DNA from: Flammeovirga sp. SJP92
Lineage (GTDB): Bacteria > Bacteroidota > Bacteroidia > Cytophagales > Flammeovirgaceae
Assembly (NCBI RefSeq): GCF_001583495.1
Contig: NZ_LQAQ01000015.1
Location: 186,001 to 250,000, forward strand
Reading direction: 5' to 3'
Length of the DNA: 64,000 nt
The position numbers and the translations under genes were made by a program. Positions 56,792 through 64,000 of this stretch are shown in pieces (the stretch's first letter is position 1; every line of letters starts with the position of its first letter). A model generated the notes under the pieces. The model saw only the letters and a list, made by a program, of their open reading frames with translations, did no database searches and was not told the DNA's origin.

Positions 56792-57547
56792 ATGCTAACA
56801 AAACGAATAATTCCTTGCTTGGACATCAAAGATGGCAAGACTGTAAAAGGTGTCAACTTTGTAGAATTAAGAGATGCCGGAGACCCTGTAGAACTCGCTA
56901 AAATCTACAGCAACGAGGGAGCCGATGAATTAGTATTTCTTGATATTACAGCTACTGTAGAAAAAAGAAAAACATTAATTGAACTTGTGCAAAGAGTTGC
57001 TTCTCAGATTAATATACCATTTACTGTAGGTGGTGGCATCTCAAGTATTGAAGATGTTTCTGCTTTATTGAATGCTGGTGCGGACAAAGTTTCTATCAAC
57101 TCTTCAGCTGTAAAAAGACCAGAATTGATCAATGAGTTATCTGATGAATTTGGCAGTCAATGCGTTGTTGTTGCCGTTGACACAAGATATGTGGAAGGCG
57201 AACATATTGTTCACGTGAGAGGTGGACGTACTCCAACAGAATTAAGAACTATCCCTTGGGTTCATGAATGCCAAGAAAGAGGAGCTGGAGAGATCCTGTT
57301 AACATCAATGGATCATGACGGCACCAAAAATGGTTTTGCCATTGAACTAACGAAAGAAATTTCCCAGTCATTAAATATTCCTGTCATTGCTTCAGGGGGA
57401 GCAGGTGCAGAATCTCACTTTATCGACTTATTTCAACAAGATGCCGCTGACGCTGCTTTAGCTGCAAGTATTTTCCACTTCAAAGAAATTGGAATTCCTC
57501 ATTTAAAATCTCATTTAAGAGAAGAGGGCGTTGAAATCAGATTATAA
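56792..57547 (+). CDS. hisF: Imidazole glycerol phosphate synthase cyclase subunit
   Basis: 251-residue TIM barrel of histidine synthesis. Catalytic D11 (CLDIKDG) and D130 (VVVAVDTRY), phosphate-binding loops GGGISS and [11 protein letters not shown], and the typical first block [20 protein letters not shown]. It makes imidazole glycerol phosphate and AICAR with ammonia from HisH. The other his genes are not in the window, so it is either isolated or at the end of a split set. A 16-bp imperfect inverted repeat follows. Confidence 0.97.
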   Translation: MLTKRIIPCLDIKDGKTVKGVNFVELRDAGDPVELAKIYSNEGADELVFLDITATVEKRKTLIELVQRVASQINIPFTVGGGISSIEDVSALLNAGADKVSINSSAVKRPELINELSDEFGSQCVVVAVDTRYVEGEHIVHVRGGRTPTELRTIPWVHECQERGAGEILLTSMDHDGTKNGFAIELTKEISQSLNIPVIASGGAGAESHFIDLFQQDAADAALAASIFHFKEIGIPHLKSHLREEGVEIRL

Positions 57548-57552
57548 TATCA

Positions 57553-57681
57553 AAAGTACTAGAGTATATTGTTATGTGATTTCATCTAAAAAATTGTAAA
57601 GTTTTCTTCTATAGAAATGTTATCATATAATAATGAATAAATTAGAATTCATGGACATGAGTGCCTATACTCTAGCACTTT
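57553..57681. repeat. Long imperfect inverted repeat after hisF
   Basis: Arms AAAGTACTAGAGTATA (57553-57568) and TATACTCTAGCACTTT (57666-57681) pair with one mismatch in 16, with 97 bases between. The right arm is followed by TATACATATA, not a clean T run. It could be a long-loop terminator of hisF or the remains of a small mobile element. Confidence 0.5.
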
Positions 57682-57751
57682 ATACATATATATCACATAT
57701 AAATTAATGAACGAGCAGTCATTAAATCTTTTGTAAGGATACTTAATATTA

Positions 57752-57782
57752 TTGTTCGTTCTCTAAAATAATCTTATTTTTG
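57752..57782 (+). promoter_or_regulatory. Putative panD promoter
   Basis: TTG (57752-57754), 20-base spacer, TATTTTTG (57775-57782), a full -7 box with a partial -33 box. The leader to the panD ATG would be about 143 bases. Confidence 0.45.
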
Positions 57783-57931
57783 CACGCATATTTAATAAAA
57801 GCACAACAGATAACATTTTAATAAACTGAATATCAAGCTTCTAATAATTTGTATATTCTTCTATTCTTAAAGATATTTGTAAAAGCTTTTTGTATGTCAT
57901 TAGCAAAAGATAAAAGATTTAAAATACAGCT

Positions 57932-58282
57932 ATGTATATAGAAGTTTTAAAGTCAAAGATACACAGAGTAAAGGTTACGCAGGCAGAATTAAACTACGTG
58001 GGCAGTATTACTGTAGACCAGGATCTTATGGACGCTGCAAATATTATTGAAGGCGAAAAAGTTCAAATCGTAAACAATAATAACGGAGAAAGATTTGAAA
58101 CTTATGTTATCACTGGTGAAAGAGGTAGTGGTACAATCTGCTTGAACGGCGCTGCTGCTAGAAAAGTACAAGTAGGTGATATTCTTATCATCATCTCTTA
58201 TGCTTATATGAAACAGAAAAAAGCAACCGAATATCGTCCAAAACTTGTCTTCCCAAATGACGACAATAAATTGGAAGATTAA
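57932..58282 (+). CDS. panD: Aspartate 1-decarboxylase
   Basis: 116-residue pyruvoyl enzyme that makes beta-alanine for coenzyme A. Self-cleavage site G24-S25 in NYVGSITVD, then [21 protein letters not shown] near 74-94 (given in pieces: [19 protein letters not shown]). Length matches the family. Its start begins [11 protein letters not shown], the usual opening. Own promoter and a strong terminator follow. panB and panC are not in the window. Confidence 0.97.
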   Translation: MYIEVLKSKIHRVKVTQAELNYVGSITVDQDLMDAANIIEGEKVQIVNNNNGERFETYVITGERGSGTICLNGAAARKVQVGDILIIISYAYMKQKKATEYRPKLVFPNDDNKLED

Positions 58283-58306
58283 TTTTTAAAGATAATAGAT
58301 AACTAT

Positions 58307-58350
58307 GCCAACTCAATTGTAAAAAATCTTTTGGGTTGGCTCGTTTTTTT
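58307..58350 (+). terminator. Terminator of panD
   Basis: Stem GCCAACTCAA (58307-58316) / TTGGGTTGGC (58331-58340), 10 bp with one T-G pair, followed by TCGTTTTTTT. Confidence 0.85.
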
Positions 58351-58377
58351 TGGATACCCTCGTAAACAGAGGACTTT

Positions 58378-59394
58378 ATGAAAATACAAGAAATTCTTAA
58401 GTATGTTTTCTCATTTGTACTAGCTGGACTTTTACTTTGGTACGTATTAAAAGAGCAAAACATACAAGAAGTAGCCACTTCATTTGAAGACTTAAACTGG
58501 GGAATTTTATTCACTTCCATATTAATTTCATTAACCAGTCATTACATTAGAGGCCTTCGATGGGGGTTGATGCTAAAACCTCTCAATTACAAAGCTTCAG
58601 GGCCCAATCTTTTTATGGCCACAATGACCGGTTATGCTGGAAATGTGATCATCCCAAGGTTTGGCGAGTTTTTCAGATGCGGAATACTTCAAAAACTAAC
58701 AAAGATCCCTGCTAAAACTTCATTTGGTGCTGTTGTAGCAGAAAGAGCCATTGATCTTGTTATTTTCATCATCCTTTTTTCCATTGCATTTTTCAGTCAA
58801 TTTGAAAAATTGCACAATATGATTATGCCCCATTTCACTCAAAATGAAGACGCTCTAAAAGGCAAGTTCATGCTTTTGGCGATTGTCGGCATAATTGGAA
58901 TATTCATTTTGGGTATCTTATTCAAAATACGTAAAAGACTTTTCAAAACTCCTTTATTCCGAAAATTCTATAGTTTTATTCAAGGAATATTGGAAGGTAT
59001 GGCAGGTGTTTTCAAACTTCGCAGTAAAGATTTAGCAACTTATTTCCTTTACACTGCGTTAATTTGGATCACTTATTTTTATATGTGCTATATCCTATTC
59101 TTCGCAATTGAAGGCACTTCAATGTTATCTCCAGTAGTAGGCTTTGTAATGATGATGATGGGAGGATTAGGAATGGTTTTACCAACGCCCGGTGGCACTG
59201 GATCTTACCATTTTTTTGCTACTCAAACCCTTCTGATTTATGGTGTCGCTGAACCAGACGCTATTGCTTTTGCATTATTAATGCATACCTCTCAGACTAT
59301 CTCAGTACTTACAATTGGAGGGGTCAGCACATTGATTGCCAACTTAAAGAAGTCTCCTGAACCTATCGAACAAACGCAACAAAATGGAATCTAA
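58378..59394 (+). CDS. Flippase-like (LPG synthase TM / UPF0104) membrane protein
   Basis: 338-residue inner-membrane protein with about eight helices. The family mark RGLRWGLMLKPL and the arginine/proline region GNVIIPRFGEFFRCGILQK, then GMVLPTPGGTGSYHFFA, are the flippase-like pattern of the lysylphosphatidylglycerol synthase membrane part. These proteins are thought to move lipids. Its last codons overlap the start of rfaE2 by 11 bases, so the two are translated together. That pairing suggests a role in lipopolysaccharide or lipid-linked sugar handling, an inference. Confidence 0.85.
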   Translation: MKIQEILKYVFSFVLAGLLLWYVLKEQNIQEVATSFEDLNWGILFTSILISLTSHYIRGLRWGLMLKPLNYKASGPNLFMATMTGYAGNVIIPRFGEFFRCGILQKLTKIPAKTSFGAVVAERAIDLVIFIILFSIAFFSQFEKLHNMIMPHFTQNEDALKGKFMLLAIVGIIGIFILGILFKIRKRLFKTPLFRKFYSFIQGILEGMAGVFKLRSKDLATYFLYTALIWITYFYMCYILFFAIEGTSMLSPVVGFVMMMMGGLGMVLPTPGGTGSYHFFATQTLLIYGVAEPDAIAFALLMHTSQTISVLTIGGVSTLIANLKKSPEPIEQTQQNGI

Positions 59395-59869
59395 ACATAA
59401 AATAGTAGACCTTCAGAAAGGAATAGAAATAAGAACGGAATGGAAAAACAACAACGAGAAAGTAGTTTTCACCAATGGTTGTTTCGACATCGTGCACCTT
59501 GGTCATGTTGACTACCTGGAGCAAGCAAGAGCTCAAGGTACTAAAATGATTTTAGGGTTAAATACTGACAGCTCAGTTAAAAAGCTAAAAGGAGAAGAAC
59601 GCCCTATTAATAATGAATATGCTAGAGCGCGTTTGTTAGCAGCTTTTGAATTCATCGACATGGTCGTTTTATTTAGCGATGACACTCCAATTCACCTTAT
59701 CAACGATTTAATGCCAGACGTTTTAGTGAAAGGTGCTGATTATACCATTGATAATATTGTTGGAGCCAAAGAAGTAATGGCTAATGGCGGCGAAGTAAAA
59801 ACCATTACCTTAGTTGAAGGTTTTTCTACTACTTCCATTATTGATAAAATTCGGAAAGTTGGATTATAA
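59384..59869 (+). CDS. rfaE2: Heptose-1-phosphate adenylyltransferase (stand-alone RfaE domain II)
   Basis: 161-residue cytidylyltransferase-like domain. Nucleotide motif TNGCFDIVHLGHVDYLEQAR with HxGH (HLGH), then LMPDVLVKGADYTIDNIVGAKEV and FSTTSIIDKIRKVG. It activates D-glycero-beta-D-manno-heptose 1-phosphate with ATP to make ADP-heptose for LPS. In many bacteria it is fused to the kinase RfaE1; here it is alone. It overlaps the flippase-like gene, and the kinase partner must be elsewhere. Confidence 0.93.
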   Translation: MESKHKIVDLQKGIEIRTEWKNNNEKVVFTNGCFDIVHLGHVDYLEQARAQGTKMILGLNTDSSVKKLKGEERPINNEYARARLLAAFEFIDMVVLFSDDTPIHLINDLMPDVLVKGADYTIDNIVGAKEVMANGGEVKTITLVEGFSTTSIIDKIRKVGL

Positions 59870-60092
59870 TACTAAATCATTTCTGATGAAGAATTGTATT
59901 ATTTAGTACAATTATAAATCCCACACCCTTACCAAAATAAGACACATCCAATTAAATCTTCATGAAAAGTAACACAACATATATATAGTTGTGTGCAATC
60001 AAGATTTTAAGAGATTTCAATACTATTCCATTGAATTTGATGTCTATTACCTTGCATTTCATCTCACAAGTCCATAAATTATTAGTAGAAGT

Positions 60093-60401
60093 ATGATTAT
60101 TGAAAATCCGATCACCATCACTGATCGTGCGGCAGAAGAAATAAAAAATATATTAACCCAGAAAAAAGTTCCTGAGGGCTACTTTCTAAGAATTGGAGTA
60201 AAAGGCGGAGGCGGATGTGGCGGCGCTACTTTTACTTTAGGATTTGATAAAGAAAAAGAAACTGATATGTCTTACACTACCAAGGGTATTTCTGTTGTCA
60301 TAGAAAAGCGTCAAATGATGTTTTTAATTGACCTTGAAGTAGACTTTGAAGACCGTAGAGATGAGAGAGGTTTTGTTTTCAATAAGAAAAACGCTCAGTA
60401 A
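60093..60401 (+). CDS. IscA/HesB-family protein lacking the C-terminal CGC
   Basis: 102 residues with the HesB/IscA fold: ITDRAAEEIKNILTQ, then LRIGVKGGGGCGGATFTLGFD with the single Cys C42, and a late GFVFNKK. IscA-type proteins normally have three Cys; the C-terminal CGC pair is absent here, since the protein stops at NKKNAQ. So iron-sulfur cluster holding by the usual three-Cys site is doubtful. It is followed by the S41 protease gene after 27 bases, perhaps one transcript. Confidence 0.85.
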   Translation: MIIENPITITDRAAEEIKNILTQKKVPEGYFLRIGVKGGGGCGGATFTLGFDKEKETDMSYTTKGISVVIEKRQMMFLIDLEVDFEDRRDERGFVFNKKNAQ

Positions 60402-60428
60402 CTTTTTTTTACAGATGTTTAAACCGGA

Positions 60429-62087
60429 ATGACAGAAGAAAAATCAACAAAAGAATACGGCGTTAAAGCTTGGATACCTTTAATAGTAGGTCTATCTATT
60501 GGGCTAGGTGTAATTATTGGAACACACCTCAGAGGTCCGAGTGTTGATGATAAACGTATGGCAGTTGATTCCAATGCTTCCAAATTTGAACGTCTACTTA
60601 ATTATGTCGACAAATATTATGTTGACAGTGTGAATGTAGATCAGCTTACCCAAAAAGCAATTGATCACATTTTAGAGGATCTTGATCCACATACTGTATA
60701 TGTTCCACCTGCAGAAGCAGATATCATGGCTTCAAGGCTTGATGATGGTTTTGAAGGTGTAGGTATTGAATTCAGAGTTATTGATGACACTTTAAAAGTA
60801 GTTTCATTAATGCCAGGTGGCCCCTCTATTGAAACTGGAATAAGAGCTGGCGATAAAATCATTACCGTTAATGGTGATACAATTGCAGGCCAGAATTTTT
60901 CCAACTCTCAAATCGTCAAAAAACTTAGAGGAAAAAAAGGAACTAAAGTAGAAGTAGGTATTAAAAGACGTAGCCAACCTGATTTACTCTCTTTTTCAAT
61001 TACAAGAGATAAAGTCCCTACCCCATCTGTGGAATCAAGTTACATGATTGATGAAGCTACAGGCTATATCAAAATTACTCGTTTTGCCACTAAAACATAT
61101 GATGAATTCCACAATGCTCTTTTAAATCTCAAATCAGATGGCATGAAAAACCTAGTGCTTGATTTAAGAGATAATGGAGGAGGATTCTTAGGACAAGCTG
61201 TAAAAATTGCCGATGACTTACTGCCGAAAGATGACTTGATTGTCTACACGGAAGGCAAAGGCAATGAATTCAGTGAGAAAGAATACAGTATAAGACCTGC
61301 TGATTTTACAGGACCAATTGTTGTGCTCGTCAATGAAAGAAGTGCCTCTGCTTCTGAAATTGTAACTGGTGCACTACAAGATCACGACAGAGCAGTAGTA
61401 GTAGGAAGAAGAACCTATGGTAAAGGGTTAGTACAAAGACAAATTCGTTTGAAAGACAATTCTCTATTGAGGTTAACGATATCAAGGTACTTCACTCCAA
61501 GCGGTAGAAGCATCCAAAAACCTTATGGAGATGGTATATCTTACAACAATGATATTAATGAAAGGTATGAAAGCGGTGAACTTTTCTTCAAAGACAGTAT
61601 AAAACTAGAAGAAATGCCGCAATTCAAGACCGACAACAACAGAATTGTTTACGGCGGTGGTGGAATTATTCCCGACAACTTTGTACCTTTAGATACAACA
61701 TCTTTAGGCATCTATTATTATACCTTAGAGCATACTGATTTGCTAAGAGATTTTGCGTTGAACTATGCCAATGATCATTACATCAATCTTCAAGAACATG
61801 GTTTGGCACATTTCATTACTAATTTTGAAAGTGACACTTCAATAATTTCTCAACTTGAAAAGTTCTCAGAGATAAATGGTGTTTTCAGAAAATCAAAACA
61901 TCATAATCCTGATCTTATTGACGAGGAATTAGTTCATAGAATCAAAGTTACTATTGCAAGAGCACTTTGGGGAGATGAAGGGTATTATCAGGTATTGAAC
62001 ACCAAAGACCCTATGGTAAAAGAAGCTAAAAAGATCATTCAGCAAGGAGTTGCTACAGAAGCTAAGGACCTAAAGGTTAAAGGTTGA
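60429..62087 (+). CDS. S41-family C-terminal processing peptidase
   Basis: 552 residues. One N-terminal membrane helix (about 14-33), a PDZ domain (about 100-190; GFEGVGIEFRVIDD, SIETGIRAGDKIITVNGD), and the S41 core with the Ser-Lys dyad S307 (SASASE) and K332 (TYGKGLVQ). It would be an envelope-anchored protease with the active part outside the cytoplasm. The C-terminal 150 residues are a helical extension. It lies 43 bases before the hybrid kinase gene. Confidence 0.94.
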   Translation: MTEEKSTKEYGVKAWIPLIVGLSIGLGVIIGTHLRGPSVDDKRMAVDSNASKFERLLNYVDKYYVDSVNVDQLTQKAIDHILEDLDPHTVYVPPAEADIMASRLDDGFEGVGIEFRVIDDTLKVVSLMPGGPSIETGIRAGDKIITVNGDTIAGQNFSNSQIVKKLRGKKGTKVEVGIKRRSQPDLLSFSITRDKVPTPSVESSYMIDEATGYIKITRFATKTYDEFHNALLNLKSDGMKNLVLDLRDNGGGFLGQAVKIADDLLPKDDLIVYTEGKGNEFSEKEYSIRPADFTGPIVVLVNERSASASEIVTGALQDHDRAVVVGRRTYGKGLVQRQIRLKDNSLLRLTISRYFTPSGRSIQKPYGDGISYNNDINERYESGELFFKDSIKLEEMPQFKTDNNRIVYGGGGIIPDNFVPLDTTSLGIYYYTLEHTDLLRDFALNYANDHYINLQEHGLAHFITNFESDTSIISQLEKFSEINGVFRKSKHHNPDLIDEELVHRIKVTIARALWGDEGYYQVLNTKDPMVKEAKKIIQQGVATEAKDLKVKG

Positions 62088-62130
62088 AAGTAGTCAATTC
62101 AGTACCCAATTAACTACTCTTATTATCCTT

Positions 62131-64000
62131 ATGAAGCTAAAACAAATCAAATTACTATCCAATCAAGATGCTCAGACTAGTTTGTTTCTCGCCTCGAAAA
62201 TTGGAGAGGGACAAAACTTCAAAGAAAGTCTTGATTTGTTCTTTGATGCTTATTCTACGATATTAAATCAATTCAATGTCTCTTTATTTTTCAAGAAAGA
62301 AGAACATCATGTAACTCTCAACCCTCCTTTTATTCAAAATTTTGGGTTAGCGTACACGTACACAAATCACAACTACTATCCCCCACATGTCTATTTTATT
62401 GAAAACTTTTTAAGTCTGGATCAATCAAATCATGTGTTTGAAAAAGGGGACAAGTCGTTTTATATTTCAAAAATTGGGGATCAGGGCATTATGGTCATCC
62501 AATCTCAGAAAACTAATTTTGGTTTTGACAGTATCTATGGATTGAATTCTACAATTGATCTTCTTTCAAAATGTTTGATCAATACACTGAAACTGGAAAG
62601 GTTACAAACCTTTTCTACGTCAAAACATAATATTCAAAGCCCCTATCCTACTTTACGTTTTGACAAAGAAGCTAATATTCTTTTCCTAAATCATTCTGCA
62701 AAGAAAATTCAAACACACTTTGAAGAATTAAAATGGGTCTATGCTGATATGTTTAAAGAATGCCTTTCAGCATATCAAACAAAAGAATATGAACAAATTA
62801 TTCTAGATACTCCTTATTCTATAACTATAAAACCTTTACCTGAGCAAAATGTAGTTTATGTTTACGCTATTGATATTTCCACACGAAAAAATATAGAAAA
62901 CAAGCTTAAGGAGGAAAAGGAAAAAGCAGAAAAGTCAGCACAACAAAAAATGGAGTTTCTCTCGACAATGAGCCATGAAATCAGAACTCCTATGAACTCT
63001 ATTATTGGCTCTATCAACCTTTTAATTGATACACAACTTAATCCGTATCAATCTAAAAAACTAGAAATGATGCGATTTGCTGCTGACAATTTACTGCGTC
63101 TAATCAATGAGATTTTAGATTTCAATAAACTTGAAGCCAATAAAGTAAGTCTTGAAAAGATTCGTTTTTCAATGGCTGACACGATGGAACACTTGTTTAT
63201 GATGTATGCACTTCAAGCTGAAAATAAAAATATTGGATATGAGTTAAAGACTACTTCTCTGCCCAAAAATTTTGTAATGGGAGACCCTACGCGACTGTCA
63301 CAAATCTTGTTGAATTTAATTTCCAATGCCATTAAATTTACTGAAGAAGGTGCAGTATCTTTTGATGTTGTTTGTACTTATCAAGATGAAAAATCAGTTG
63401 TTTATCAATTTATTATCAAAGATTCAGGTATTGGCATTTCTCAAGATCGCATTGATTCTATCTTTGAAGCCTTTACGCAAGCGGACACAAGTACAACAAG
63501 AAAGTTTGGAGGTACAGGATTAGGATTAAATATCACCAAGAAACTCGTTGACTTACTAGATGGACAGTTACTTTTAGAAAGTACAGAAGGAATAGGCAGT
63601 ACTTTTAAAGTTAGTCTCCCTTTCACTATTGCCGAAAATCAAGAATCAGACAAGAAAAAGGATAACTTCCAAATTGTAGATGGCAATTTAAAAGGAAAGA
63701 AAGTTTTGTTGGTGGATGACAACGAGTTCAACATTCTTATTGCATCTGAGTTTTTGAATAGATGGGAAGCGGAATATATTACCGCCAAAAATGGGGAAGA
63801 TGCTATTATTAAACTTCACGACGAAGAGAAAAGTATTGATATCATTCTGATGGATTTGCAAATGCCCGTCATGAATGGGTATGAAGCCACTAAAATCATA
63901 AGAGAAAAAAGAGACGATTATTACCAAAACCTTCCTATAGTGGCATTGAGTGCAGATGTGGCAAGCGAAAATATTACTGAAATTGAACGGAAAGGTTTTA
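62131..64000 (+). CDS. Hybrid sensor histidine kinase (partial, runs off right edge)
   Basis: Starts at ATG 62131 and stays open to 64000, 623 codons visible. No membrane helix is evident, so it is a soluble sensor. N-terminal about 160 residues are an unknown sensing domain (NFKESLDLFFDAYSTILNQF-type), then a PAS-like part to about 250, a coiled linker, HisKA with H282 (MSHEIRTP), an HATPase domain (GTGLGLNI near 470-477) and a receiver with D529/D530 and phospho-acceptor D575 (LMDLQMP). The receiver Lys and anything beyond are cut off. It follows the S41 protease by 43 bases on the same strand. Confidence 0.9.
   Translation, partial: MKLKQIKLLSNQDAQTSLFLASKIGEGQNFKESLDLFFDAYSTILNQFNVSLFFKKEEHHVTLNPPFIQNFGLAYTYTNHNYYPPHVYFIENFLSLDQSNHVFEKGDKSFYISKIGDQGIMVIQSQKTNFGFDSIYGLNSTIDLLSKCLINTLKLERLQTFSTSKHNIQSPYPTLRFDKEANILFLNHSAKKIQTHFEELKWVYADMFKECLSAYQTKEYEQIILDTPYSITIKPLPEQNVVYVYAIDISTRKNIENKLKEEKEKAEKSAQQKMEFLSTMSHEIRTPMNSIIGSINLLIDTQLNPYQSKKLEMMRFAADNLLRLINEILDFNKLEANKVSLEKIRFSMADTMEHLFMMYALQAENKNIGYELKTTSLPKNFVMGDPTRLSQILLNLISNAIKFTEEGAVSFDVVCTYQDEKSVVYQFIIKDSGIGISQDRIDSIFEAFTQADTSTTRKFGGTGLGLNITKKLVDLLDGQLLLESTEGIGSTFKVSLPFTIAENQESDKKKDNFQIVDGNLKGKKVLLVDDNEFNILIASEFLNRWEAEYITAKNGEDAIIKLHDEEKSIDIILMDLQMPVMNGYEATKIIREKRDDYYQNLPIVALSADVASENITEIERKGF

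Larger units (their letters stand above)
57548..57931. other. Intergenic region between hisF and panD
   Basis: About 384 AT-rich bases holding the inverted repeat after hisF, some ATATAT tracts at 57682-57710 and the panD promoter. No coding frame is apparent. Confidence 0.45.

Noticed and set aside
59972-59994. ACACAAC-N9-GTTGTGT palindrome upstream of the IscA-like gene
   Set aside because: Only 7 bp pair around an ATATATATA centre; chance is likely in such AT-rich DNA, so not listed as an operator.

Overview
The window is a chromosomal stretch of an AT-rich, gliding-type bacterium of the phylum Bacteroidota, most likely order Cytophagales; a Flammeovirga-like marine relative is my best guess, not proven. 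The evidence is a GldC gene, a PorV-type outer-membrane barrel, DUF3467, DUF4292 and DUF72 proteins typical of the phylum, a CarB without its allosteric domain, and repeated promoter elements of the Bacteroidota form TTTG-N19/20-TAnnTTTG. Almost everything is housekeeping. I see no tRNA or rRNA gene, phage, insertion sequence, transposase or CRISPR array.

Layout. 1-3.5 kb: the 5' part of hemL, then a TetR-like regulator coupled to an ABC1/UbiB-type kinase. 3.5-14.8 kb: a large hybrid sensor kinase, the complex I membrane-arm genes nuoN, M, L, K with a cyclophilin-like gene in front, an orphan OmpR-type response regulator, and a YejK/NdpA-type nucleoid-associated protein. 15.1-20.4 kb: DUF3467, CsaA, a membrane-anchored helical-repeat protein, a divergent TruA, an acetyltransferase, a YhdH-type oxidoreductase and SixA. 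20.6-24.5 kb: three exported proteins in a row (PorV-like barrel, TPR protein, TPR-PD40 propeller) that look like an envelope complex. 24.5-30 kb: a PTPS-type pterin enzyme, lpxB, a DUF4292 lipoprotein, valS.

30-38 kb is the least ordinary part: a TPM-domain protein, a 1257-residue caspase-fold protein with a propeller, TPR and WG-type repeats, a 2-hydroxyacid dehydrogenase, and a short run of an LRR-like protein, a DCC thiol protein and a secreted LRR protein. 38-49 kb: a long PurF-type amidotransferase, an orphan HTH-like protein, yidC, pyrG, DUF72, gldC, queD, holA. 49-57 kb: a lipoprotein, cytochrome oxidase subunits I and II, a dCMP-deaminase-family protein, carB, hisF. 57.5-64 kb: panD, a flippase-like membrane protein overlapping rfaE2, an IscA-like protein, an S41 protease, and a second hybrid kinase cut by the right edge.

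Functionally, the window joins respiration (nuoKLMN, cox), nucleotide synthesis (purF-like, pyrG, carB), envelope building (lpxB, rfaE2, yidC, PorV-like, lipoproteins) and tRNA modification or charging (truA, queD, valS). Genes are mostly single units or short operons separated by clear hairpin terminators, several shared by convergent genes. I found no certain new system. The best candidates are the caspase-fold/TPM gene pair and the PorV-like/TPR/PD40 trio.
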